Below, piece by piece: positions 41,808 to 49,690 of a stretch of DNA of 51,407 nt. The position numbers and the translations under genes are program-made. This DNA is from CAYFQH01 sp964345215 (GTDB lineage: Bacteria; Bacillota; Clostridia; Christensenellales; Aristaeellaceae): assembly GCA_964345215.1 (NCBI GenBank), contig CAYFQH010000010.1, forward strand, positions 1-51,407. Direction: 5' to 3'. The first letter of the stretch is position 1; the number at the start of each line of letters is the position of its first letter. The notes beneath the pieces were generated by a model. It did not search any database and was not told the origin of the DNA. It worked only from the letters and a program-made list of their open reading frames with translations.

Positions 41808-43186
41808 TACAAGATATTGCTGCACAAAAGGTTTTGGAAGCAGCCCTTTCAACCGGAGGGGACTTCGCCGAAATCTTTTTAGAAGACCGAAGAAACCATA
41901 ACCTGCAAATGAAAGGCGGTAAAGTGGATACCGCCCAGCGGGCAAGAATACATGGGGCGGGCATTCGAGTGTTTAACAAGCTGGATTCTGTTTACGTTTA
42001 TACAAACGATACTACTTTTGAAGGGCTTTTAACCGCCGCCAAACGGGCTGCCGCTGCAGTAAAAAGGACGGGGGCAGCAGTTCTATCTATTGGTTTTAAC
42101 CACATTAATATTATCAACAACAGTCCTATTTTATATATGCCCAAAACCATTAAAGGGACCCGTAAGGTCGAAAAAATGCGTGCAGCTCATGAAGCGGCCA
42201 AGGCGGTAGAAGATATTTCTCAAGTGATTGTAAACTATATTGACAGTGAGCAAGATGTAACCGTCATCAACAGCGAAGGGGTTTTTGCGGCAGATACCAG
42301 GGTTTATACCCGCTTAAGCTGTATGGCCGTTGCTTCAAACGGTATCGAGAACCAAAGTGGCTCAGCAAATAAAGGGGCCATGATGGGCTTTGAGTTGTTT
42401 GATGCCCTGGCAGATCCACAGGCTCTGGGCAGGGAAGCAGCCCGCATGGCAAAAGAAATGCTTCATGCCCCCAACTGCCCGGCAGGGGTAATGCCCGTAG
42501 TAATCGACAAGGGTTTTGGGGGTGTAATCTTCCATGAGGCTTGTGGTCATAGCCTGGAAGCCACCAGTGTGGCTTTTAATTTAAGCGAATTTTCAGGCAA
42601 ACTAGGCCAGAAAATTGCTGCAGATTGTGTAACCGCGGTTGATGACGGCACCATGCCCAACGAGTGGGGCAGCCTGAACATTGATGACGAGGGCATGGCT
42701 ACGAACCGGCTGGTTTTAATTGAAAAGGGCATTTTGAAAAATTATATGATTGATAAATTAAATGCCCGCCGCATGAATATGGCTCCTACCGGCAGCGGAA
42801 GGCGGCAAAACTACACCTTTGCCCCCACATCTAGAATGCGCAATACCTTTATTGCCCCTGGAAGTGACAGCGAAACAGAAATGATAAAAACCATGGGCAA
42901 CGGCCTGTACGCCAAGCAAATGGGTGGAGGCTCTGTCAATCCCACAACTGGGGAATTTAACTTTAATGTCATGGAAGGCTATATGGTCAAAGACGGAAGA
43001 ATTGACCATCCCGTTCGAGGAGCTTCTTTAATCGGCAAAGGGTCTGAAATTTTGCTTAACATCGATCGGGTGGGTAAAGAAATGACTATGGCCCAGGGCA
43101 TGTGCGGCAGTGTTAGCGGCAGCATCCCAACCAACGTTGGCCAGCCCATGATCCGGGTAAAATCTATGACCGTTGGCGGAAGATAG
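41804..43186 (+). CDS. tldD: TldD metalloprotease subunit
   Basis: TldD and TldE form a heterodimeric zinc protease with a narrow entrance that digests small unfolded peptides and matures some modified peptides in enterobacteria. The catalytic subunit is recognised by HEACGH at residues 244-249 (HExxxH zinc motif) and the surrounding GGVIFHEACGHSLEA block. The protein has 460 residues. AAGGAGG lies seven bases before the ATG. The partner gene follows after 12 bases. No modified-peptide gene cluster is visible around it, apart from the possible leader peptide upstream. Confidence 0.95.
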   Translation: MIQDIAAQKVLEAALSTGGDFAEIFLEDRRNHNLQMKGGKVDTAQRARIHGAGIRVFNKLDSVYVYTNDTTFEGLLTAAKRAAAAVKRTGAAVLSIGFNHINIINNSPILYMPKTIKGTRKVEKMRAAHEAAKAVEDISQVIVNYIDSEQDVTVINSEGVFAADTRVYTRLSCMAVASNGIENQSGSANKGAMMGFELFDALADPQALGREAARMAKEMLHAPNCPAGVMPVVIDKGFGGVIFHEACGHSLEATSVAFNLSEFSGKLGQKIAADCVTAVDDGTMPNEWGSLNIDDEGMATNRLVLIEKGILKNYMIDKLNARRMNMAPTGSGRRQNYTFAPTSRMRNTFIAPGSDSETEMIKTMGNGLYAKQMGGGSVNPTTGEFNFNVMEGYMVKDGRIDHPVRGASLIGKGSEILLNIDRVGKEMTMAQGMCGSVSGSIPTNVGQPMIRVKSMTVGGR

Positions 43187-43198
43187 GAGGAGCAAACA

Positions 43199-44542
43199 GT
43201 GAAATTTGAAGAGATGATACCACAACTTTTATTAAAAGCAAAAGAAGCGGGCATAGAAGAGGCCGAAGCCTATTATGTTCTGGGCGATCACTTCTCCGCT
43301 TCCAGCATGAACGAGGAAATTATTCAGTATGCAGTAAGCACCACCTACGGCCTGTCCTTTAGGGGACTATACCAAGGGAAAATGGGCTATGCAAGTACCC
43401 AGGCCATGGATGATGATACCATTGGCCAGTTAATTGAAGGCGTAAAAGAAAGTGCCCAATTGATTGAAAGCGAGGAAAAAGAGAGTATTTTTCCCGGTGA
43501 AAAAGAATACCCTCAGGTAAATACCTTTGAACCAAACCTTGAAGAAGTAAGTGAAGAAGAAAAGCTGGCCATTTTGCTGCAAATGGAAAAGGCCGCTAAG
43601 GCTGTAGATAGGGCTATTGAACAAGTGGCCGACAATACGGTTTTAACAAACAGCAGCCAGGTGGGCATTGCCAATAGCTTTGGCTTGAACATTAGCTTTA
43701 AGCAAAATATGGCTGGGGGTTATACGGCCCCTGTAGCCAAAAGAGACGGCCAAGTTGCCATGGGTATGGATATGGGCTTTGGCAAAGACTTTGTCCAAAT
43801 CAATCTGCCGCAAAAAGGGGTGGAGGCTGCCAATCGGGCCTTAAATCAACTCGGTAACCGGCCTGTACCCAGCGGCAAGTATTCCATTGTTTTTTCAAAT
43901 GAAGCCATGAGCAGTTTGCTGGCTACTTTTTCCGGCAGCTTTTCAGCTGAAAATGCCCAGCAGGGCCTGTCTTTGCTGGCTGGTAAGGAAGGGGAGCAGA
44001 TTGGGGCCGACAAGCTGACCATTACAGATGACCCTTTGCTGCCCTATGGTATTTCAAGCCGCCCCTTTGATGATGAAGGGGTAGCCTGCAAAAGCAAAAA
44101 CCTGGTTGAAAAAGGAATACTCAATACCCTGCTGCACAACCGTAAAACGAGTGAAAAAGCAGGGGTACAAAGCACGGGTAACGGTTTAAAGGCCGGTTAC
44201 ACCGCACCAATAAAGGTAAGCCCTACAAACTTATTTATTGCCCCCGGCACAAAAAGTTTACAGTTATTAATGGAGCAGGCTCAGGATGCCATTGTCATTA
44301 CAGACTTAGAGGGCCTGCACAGTGGGGCTAATGAAATCAGCGGTGATTTTTCCCTGTCGGCCAAGGGCTACAGGGTTGAAAAAGGGGCAAGAACCTTTCC
44401 AATTTCCCAAATTACCATTGCCGGCAACTTTTTTGCCCTTTTGAAAGATGTTATTGAAGTAGGGAACGACCTCTGGTTTTCCTATACGGGCATCGGAAGC
44501 CCTAGCGTTTATGTTAATAAAATGTCTATTGCCGGGCTGTAA
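43199..44542 (+). CDS. tldE: TldE/PmbA subunit
   Basis: This 447-residue protein is the non-catalytic partner of TldD: it shares the fold but lacks the HExxxH motif. Typical stretches are GKYSIVFSNEAMSSLLATF in the middle and the C-terminal NLFIAPG region. The start is GTG 43199, with GGAGG nine bases upstream; the frame begins MKFEEMIPQ. It forms an operon with tldD and ends before a strong terminator. Confidence 0.94.
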   Translation: MKFEEMIPQLLLKAKEAGIEEAEAYYVLGDHFSASSMNEEIIQYAVSTTYGLSFRGLYQGKMGYASTQAMDDDTIGQLIEGVKESAQLIESEEKESIFPGEKEYPQVNTFEPNLEEVSEEEKLAILLQMEKAAKAVDRAIEQVADNTVLTNSSQVGIANSFGLNISFKQNMAGGYTAPVAKRDGQVAMGMDMGFGKDFVQINLPQKGVEAANRALNQLGNRPVPSGKYSIVFSNEAMSSLLATFSGSFSAENAQQGLSLLAGKEGEQIGADKLTITDDPLLPYGISSRPFDDEGVACKSKNLVEKGILNTLLHNRKTSEKAGVQSTGNGLKAGYTAPIKVSPTNLFIAPGTKSLQLLMEQAQDAIVITDLEGLHSGANEISGDFSLSAKGYRVEKGARTFPISQITIAGNFFALLKDVIEVGNDLWFSYTGIGSPSVYVNKMSIAGL

Positions 44543-44571
44543 GCCATTACAGCAGCCATTTTCGATCATCA

Positions 44572-44609
44572 AAAAACACTCCCAGAGATTTTCCCCTGGG
44601 AGTGTTTTT
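44572..44609. terminator. Bidirectional intrinsic terminator
   Basis: A 14-bp perfect stem (44572-44585 with 44596-44609) with A5 and T5 ends and a 10-base loop lies between the convergent tldE and NamZ-like genes. Confidence 0.88.
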
Positions 44610-44619
44610 GCGCACTTTG

Positions 44620-45807
44620 TTAGGCATAAAGGTGATGCTCTTCCTTTGCTTTTATGTACTTTTTTAAATCCTCGTTATAATGGTCAAGCAGTTGCTGGGC
44701 GTTCATTTTTCCTGTTGTAAACAAATCGGTTGCTAAAAGCTTGTCGGTATAGCGGACAAAATTCGGAGCAGAGGATTCGGTTTTCACATCATGCCCGGCA
44801 CTGCAATCAGCCCACTTCACCTGACCAGGGTATAGGGACATAATCTCCTCTAAAAGGGTCAGAGCCGTTCGTACAGACTCAAAAGCATACCGGTCTTTAA
44901 TATATATTTGTACGCCATAACAAACTTCTTTGGCAAATTTAGAGGAGGTGGGCCTAAAGTAAGCCCCGCCAAAATGGACCCCGGCTAATTTTCGATTATT
45001 CATTTTTTGGGCCACAAGGTCTCCATCCATCCAGGGGGCGCCGATTAATTCAAAGGGCTTAGAGGTGCCCCGCCCTTCGCTGATAGAAGATACTCCTTCA
45101 AAAATGCACATGCCTGCATATAAAATGTTGGCTGTAACATGAGGCAGGCTGGGGGAGGGCAGCACCCAGGGTAATTGGGTTTCATCCTGGTATAAATGAC
45201 GTTTCCAGCCCAACAGGGGCACCACATGCAAAGGGCAACCCATGCTAAACGTTTGGTTAATATAGCTGCAAAATTCGCCCATGGTTAGCCCTATGCGGTT
45301 AGGCAGCCCATAATCCCCAACAATGGTATGCATGGTGGGGGGGCAAAGGGTTCCTTCTACCTGCACCCCGTTAATGGGGGCCACCCGGTCAAGAACAACA
45401 AAGGGAATGTGATGGGCTGCACAGGCCTTCATAATGTGGCCTGCGCAGGCCAGGTACTCGTAATAGCGCACCCCGGCTTCTACAATATCAAACACAAGCA
45501 CATCAACGTTTTCAAACATCGGGGGGGTAGGGGCAAGAATTTCCCGATTAAAAATACTGTAAACAGGTAGCTGGGTTTTTAAATCTATATAAAAAGGAGT
45601 TTCCTCCCCGTATATAAACTCACCCCGAATACCGTATATTAAGTTAAAAAGGGTAGTAATTCGGTAACGGCTGTGGAGCACATCCACTGCCATTTCCATA
45701 TTTTTGTTAATGGCTGATCCCCCTGTAACCAGACCGATTCGCTGATTTTTTAAAAGCCTGTCCATTTGAGCCAGGTTATCAATTCCATTTAAAATGTTCG
45801 CCGCCAC
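44620..45807 (-). CDS. DUF1343/NamZ-family protein, divergent motifs
   Basis: The family contains exo-beta-N-acetylmuramidases (NamZ). Recognisable blocks are RIGLVT near residue 23, LFNLIYGIRGE, VLVFDIVEAGVRYYEY, VLDRVAPINGVQVEG, LPSPSLPH, FEGVSSISEGRGT and PFELIGAPW. From memory the family usually reads PEHGxRG, FDIQDVGVRFYTY, LDRPNP and VVHGMT; here these are LIYGIRG, FDIVEAGVRYYEY, LDRVAP and NRIGLT, so the conserved Glu-His pair and other polar residues are lost. There is no signal peptide, so it is probably cytoplasmic. The start is GTG 45807, with AGGGGG upstream. It faces a BadF-type sugar kinase. It may be an inactive or re-purposed member. Confidence 0.8.
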   Translation of the reverse strand: MAANILNGIDNLAQMDRLLKNQRIGLVTGGSAINKNMEMAVDVLHSRYRITTLFNLIYGIRGEFIYGEETPFYIDLKTQLPVYSIFNREILAPTPPMFENVDVLVFDIVEAGVRYYEYLACAGHIMKACAAHHIPFVVLDRVAPINGVQVEGTLCPPTMHTIVGDYGLPNRIGLTMGEFCSYINQTFSMGCPLHVVPLLGWKRHLYQDETQLPWVLPSPSLPHVTANILYAGMCIFEGVSSISEGRGTSKPFELIGAPWMDGDLVAQKMNNRKLAGVHFGGAYFRPTSSKFAKEVCYGVQIYIKDRYAFESVRTALTLLEEIMSLYPGQVKWADCSAGHDVKTESSAPNFVRYTDKLLATDLFTTGKMNAQQLLDHYNEDLKKYIKAKEEHHLYA

Positions 45808-46026
45808 GTATACGCCCCCTGTTAAAATAGATTATATGTACAAAGCCCTATAAAAATATAATTGATTGGAGGCAGTGTATTGCCTAGAGTATAATCATAA
45901 AAGATAAGAAGGTCAAGAAAAGGAGGCATTGACTTTTACCTGCTGATTTTAAAAGAAAAAATATTTTCATTTCATACTTTAAGTGTATGCTTTATATATC
46001 TACAGCAGCAAAACTTCTTCTATTGC

Positions 46027-46055
46027 TTTACAAAAGACGATAAGCTTTTTATAAT
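46027..46055 (+). promoter_or_regulatory. Predicted promoter of the BadF-type kinase
   Basis: TTTACA (46027-46032) and a consensus TATAAT (46050-46055) are 17 bases apart, 36 bases before the ATG. The rest of the 45808-46091 gap holds no gene; a small CATAC/GTATG repeat lies near 45976. Confidence 0.6.
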
Positions 46056-46091
46056 GATACATAGAATAAAAAAATATGGAGTGAAAGATAG

Positions 46092-47030
46092 ATGATTATT
46101 GGTATTGACGGAGGAGGAACAAAAACAGAGGGTGTTTTAGTAGATGCCAAAGGCTGGATACACCAGCATTTATTAATGGAGGGCAGCAATCCCAACAGCC
46201 GGGGTTTTGATCAGGCAACTGCAACTTTATGTAATATGATTGACACCCTGAAGGAAGGGCAAGGGGAGATTGAGGCCATTTGCCTTAGCATTGCGGGTAT
46301 TGCTATGGAAGAAATTCAGCACAGAATTAGAGAAAGAATTACCCCTTATCTTTTTTCCAATACAAAAATCCGTATGGGCAGCGATGCCTTGGGAGCCATG
46401 AGTGCCGGCATTAAAAATGCCGATGGCATTGTGATTATTGCCGGCACCGGTTCGGCCGCCTTTGCCAGGCTAAAGGGCAAATATTACCGGGTAGGAGGTT
46501 GGGGCCAGCTGATTGACGATGCAGGAAGCGGATACGATATTGGCCGGCTGGGGCTAAGAGCAGTTTTGCGGGCCTATGATGGCCGGGCTGAAGAAACGGC
46601 CTTAACAAATCAGTTTATAAAAAAAATGAACGGCAAGGCCCCTTGGAGTGCCCTTGGCGAAATTTATACGGGAGGAAAAGAATATATTGCCAGTTTTGCT
46701 CCCCTTGTTTTAAACGCGCAAGGCGATCCGATAGCTGATCAAATTGTTACTCGTTCTGTTTTTGACCTTGCTCAAATGGTTCGGGCAGCCCGTAAACATC
46801 TACCCAAAGGCGGAGAGATCCCTGTGGTTCTAGCTGGCAGTATTTGGAAAAATGACCGGGTCCGTCATGGGGTTCAAAAAGAGCTGGGCAATAGCTATAT
46901 CATTACGGTGCCAAGGCTAAAGCCTGTATACGGGGCTACGGTAGAAGCAGCCATAGATGCAGGCTGGCAGGTGGATGATGCTTTTGAAGAAAACTTTGCT
47001 CAAAGCTATCAGGTTCATAACAGAACTTAA
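46092..47030 (+). CDS. BadF/BadG-type ATPase, probable N-acetylhexosamine kinase
   Basis: This 312-residue protein has the ASKHA fold: phosphate 1 loop GIDGGGTKTEGVLVD at the N-terminus, AGTGSAAFA in the middle and the family block GGWGQLIDDAGSGYDIGRLGL. The group includes eukaryotic-like GlcNAc kinase and the bacterial MurNAc/GlcNAc kinase MurK. Position opposite a NamZ-family gene supports an amino-sugar from wall turnover as substrate, but 2-hydroxyacyl-CoA dehydratase activators share the fold and the substrate cannot be read from sequence. GGAGTG precedes the ATG. Confidence 0.85.
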   Translation: MIIGIDGGGTKTEGVLVDAKGWIHQHLLMEGSNPNSRGFDQATATLCNMIDTLKEGQGEIEAICLSIAGIAMEEIQHRIRERITPYLFSNTKIRMGSDALGAMSAGIKNADGIVIIAGTGSAAFARLKGKYYRVGGWGQLIDDAGSGYDIGRLGLRAVLRAYDGRAEETALTNQFIKKMNGKAPWSALGEIYTGGKEYIASFAPLVLNAQGDPIADQIVTRSVFDLAQMVRAARKHLPKGGEIPVVLAGSIWKNDRVRHGVQKELGNSYIITVPRLKPVYGATVEAAIDAGWQVDDAFEENFAQSYQVHNRT

Positions 47031-47053
47031 CAGCTACACTTAGGTATATATTG

Positions 47054-47084
47054 AAAGGCAGCTTTTAAAAAAGGCTGCTCTTTT
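47054..47084 (+). terminator. Terminator after the BadF-type kinase
   Basis: GGCAGC (47057-47062) can pair with GCTGCT (47074-47079), one pair being G-T, and CTTTT follows. The stem is short. Confidence 0.55.
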
Positions 47085-47106
47085 AGTGACTAAAAAAGCA
47101 AAAGAA

Positions 47107-47134
47107 TTGACGAAAACTGAAGCTGGCGTATAAT
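47107..47134 (+). promoter_or_regulatory. Predicted promoter of the dus gene
   Basis: TTGACG (47107-47112) and a consensus TATAAT (47129-47134) are spaced by 16 bases, about 35 bases before the TTG start. Confidence 0.65.
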
Positions 47135-47168
47135 TAAGGATGTATCTGTAAGTGATGGAGGAAAAAAT

Positions 47169-48170
47169 TTGATTAAAAAAACCGTCCAAAAAATAGAAAG
47201 ACCCTTGCTGGAAGCAGCGCCCATGGCCGGCATATCCGACTGGATTTTTAGGCTTTTGGCCTTTGAGCAGGGCTGCGACCTGGCCTATACAGAAATGATC
47301 AGCGCTCTGGGCTATCTGTGCGCACCGGAGAATAATAGAGGAAACAATGAAATTTTAACAATAAACAAACAAGAGGGCCCGGTCATTCTTCAGCTGTTTG
47401 GCAAAGAACCAGCAGACATGGCCCTTGCGGCCAAAAAGCTAGAGGAAAAAAGCCAGTATACTGAAATTAACATTAACATGGGCTGCCCTGCCCGAAAGAT
47501 TTCAGGCAAGGGGGAAGGGGCTGCCCTTATGAGAGAGCCGGGGTTGGCTTTTCGCATTGTAGAAGAGGTGAAAAAGGCTGTAAAGCTGCCTGTAAGCGTT
47601 AAAATGCGTCTTGGAATAGACGATGAGCAGAAAAATCCCCTTCAATTTGCAAAAGGAATTGTCCAAGCTGGTGCCGAGCGAATTATTATTCATGGCCGTA
47701 CAAAGGAGCAAGGTTATAGTGGTCGAGCCGATTGGGAGGCAATTGGCTTGATAAAGCAAAATGTTACCATTCCTGTAACGGCCAATGGCGATATTACAAG
47801 CGGCGAAGTGGCCCTTAAAGCCCTTTTAACAACAGGCTGCGATGGGCTGATGATTGGCCGGGGTGCTTTGGGGAACCCATGGATTTTTGGTGAAGTCGCC
47901 GCCGCCCTTTTAGGCAAACCCTATCAAAAACCCACAGCAAACCAAAAAATACAAACGGCTCTTCGCCATACCCAGCTAATGGTACACTGGAAAGGCGAAA
48001 AATTTGGCATTGTTGAAATGCGTAAACACATAGGCTGGTACTTAGGGGGACTTCACGGGGCTGCCGCGGTTCGGGCCAATGTAAATAATGCTAAAACTTT
48101 TTGCGAAGTAGAAGATATTTTGTTACAATATTTAAATACTTTAAAAAATATTGTGGACCTAAAAAAGTGA
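47169..48170 (+). CDS. dus: tRNA-dihydrouridine synthase (DusB-like)
   Basis: Dus enzymes use FMN and NADPH to reduce uridines in tRNA. The TIM barrel shows EAAPMAGISDW near the N-terminus, NMGCPARKISGKGEGAALM with the catalytic cysteine, IIHGRTKEQGYSG and ANGDI, followed by GLMIGRGALGNPW. The 333 residues fit the DusB/Dus group of Bacillota. The start is TTG 47169, with GGAGG seven bases upstream. Two secreted genes follow on the same strand. Confidence 0.95.
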   Translation: MIKKTVQKIERPLLEAAPMAGISDWIFRLLAFEQGCDLAYTEMISALGYLCAPENNRGNNEILTINKQEGPVILQLFGKEPADMALAAKKLEEKSQYTEININMGCPARKISGKGEGAALMREPGLAFRIVEEVKKAVKLPVSVKMRLGIDDEQKNPLQFAKGIVQAGAERIIIHGRTKEQGYSGRADWEAIGLIKQNVTIPVTANGDITSGEVALKALLTTGCDGLMIGRGALGNPWIFGEVAAALLGKPYQKPTANQKIQTALRHTQLMVHWKGEKFGIVEMRKHIGWYLGGLHGAAAVRANVNNAKTFCEVEDILLQYLNTLKNIVDLKK

Positions 48171-48215
48171 GAGAAAGGCGTCTTAATAAACGCCCTTGAT
48201 ATAAGGAGACGGAGA

Positions 48216-49664
48216 ATGGAAAAATTAATAATCAAAAAAAGAATAAAAAAGTGTTTTGCCTTGGCTATAACCCTAGTTTCTTTTTCTCTATTCTTTTTTG
48301 GAGCAGTAGCCCAAGAAGGCATCCAGTGGAATGACACAGCTGAAGTCTTTCCTTTTTTAAAGGGTTGGTTATCACAAATTGAGGAAGGCATGCCCTATGA
48401 AATAAAGGTTTCGGCTAATATTCATGAACTGCTCCCCTTTACAGAAGATACCATTGCAAACTTAGATCGGTTGGTGTCCCACATGAGTGCTGCCCTTTTT
48501 CTCGCTCAAAATAACCAGGGGCTTACATGGGGAACAGACCTGTATTTGGATAAAACTCTTTTATTTTCCCTAGGGGGCATCAACGAGGGAAATAGCCTAA
48601 CCCAGTGGACCAACATTGGGGCCGTTTCACCCCTAACAAGTACAAAAACATCTCCTTTGTATGAGCTGCTAGGAGTCAATTCGCCTTTTGAAGCAACAAA
48701 AAGTATTCAGCTTCCCAATTTTGAGCAGTTGCTTAAGGGCATCCCTACTTTTCTCAAAAGGCTTACGGTGTCCCAGGAGGAGAAAAAATCAGGCAGCGAG
48801 TTTAAAAAAATTGGAAAGGCCGCCAAAGTAGTCACCTATCAGTTCGATGAAGGTACAATTTTACAGCTTCAGAGTTTTTTATCCGACTGTATTGAAGGTG
48901 CCAACTGGCACTGGGGAAAGGACCAAAACAATCGGTTCATATACGAAAAAAAAGGCACTCTAAAAGTATATTATACAAAAGAAAATGAGTTTTTGGCCCT
49001 TAGCTTCACCGCCCCTGTGCTTGTAAATGACCAATTGCGTAATATAGAGGGCTTTTGGGCCGGAAACCAGATGATGAACCGTTTTGAATTTAAACTGCCG
49101 GCAGATAAAGGGAAGAACTTATACAGCCTTGAAGGGGAGATTACTTTAAACCCCCAGGAAGGGAAGGTTGAGCTAAGTGGCAAACGGAAGGTTCGAAACG
49201 ATGAAGGAACCATTGAAAACAAGCTTCAGGGCAACTTGATAGGGGCCCCGGGGGTAGGCAACGAACGAGTAACGGGAGAAATCACCTTAACCACCACAGC
49301 AGGGGAAGACCAGGAGGTTTTAAACTTATCCCCTTCCATTTTAACGGCCAAAACCAATGAAGGAACCTATGAAGTGAAGGGGAGCATCCGCCTAACCAAA
49401 GCTTTTAATAAAAAAAATCAGTCCGACATCAGTATTTCTTTGGTTGGCAGGCAAAGAAAAGAGGGTATTTCCATTCCCTTGGGGAAACAGGACTATGACA
49501 GCCTGACCGAGCTTCAAAAAAAAGAAATTGGAAATCTTTTAAACATGCACTTTACCAGTGCCTTTTCAAAAGCCCTGTTCACCTTACCCAAAGAGGATAT
49601 CCTCTTTATTACCGAGACCCTGTCCCCTGAGAGCCTTAGTAAAATTTTTGACCTGCTACAATAA
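48216..49664 (+). CDS. Secreted protein of unknown function
   Basis: I do not recognise the family. The 482-residue protein has a basic N-terminus, a hydrophobic core and a likely cleavage after GAVA near residue 32. The mature part starts with an acidic helical stretch, then regions that alternate short beta strands with charged turns (for example YSLEGEITLNPQEGKVEL), suggesting a beta-rich extracellular fold. There is one cysteine in the mature part (SDCIEGA). There is no lipobox, LPXTG or second membrane helix, so it would be released or bound non-covalently. AAGGAGA precedes the ATG. It lies 45 bases after dus and 26 bases before a second secreted gene, probably co-transcribed. Confidence 0.75.
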   Translation: MEKLIIKKRIKKCFALAITLVSFSLFFFGAVAQEGIQWNDTAEVFPFLKGWLSQIEEGMPYEIKVSANIHELLPFTEDTIANLDRLVSHMSAALFLAQNNQGLTWGTDLYLDKTLLFSLGGINEGNSLTQWTNIGAVSPLTSTKTSPLYELLGVNSPFEATKSIQLPNFEQLLKGIPTFLKRLTVSQEEKKSGSEFKKIGKAAKVVTYQFDEGTILQLQSFLSDCIEGANWHWGKDQNNRFIYEKKGTLKVYYTKENEFLALSFTAPVLVNDQLRNIEGFWAGNQMMNRFEFKLPADKGKNLYSLEGEITLNPQEGKVELSGKRKVRNDEGTIENKLQGNLIGAPGVGNERVTGEITLTTTAGEDQEVLNLSPSILTAKTNEGTYEVKGSIRLTKAFNKKNQSDISISLVGRQRKEGISIPLGKQDYDSLTELQKKEIGNLLNMHFTSAFSKALFTLPKEDILFITETLSPESLSKIFDLLQ

Positions 49665-49690
49665 CCTTTAATGCTGGGAGGAACCTTTCA

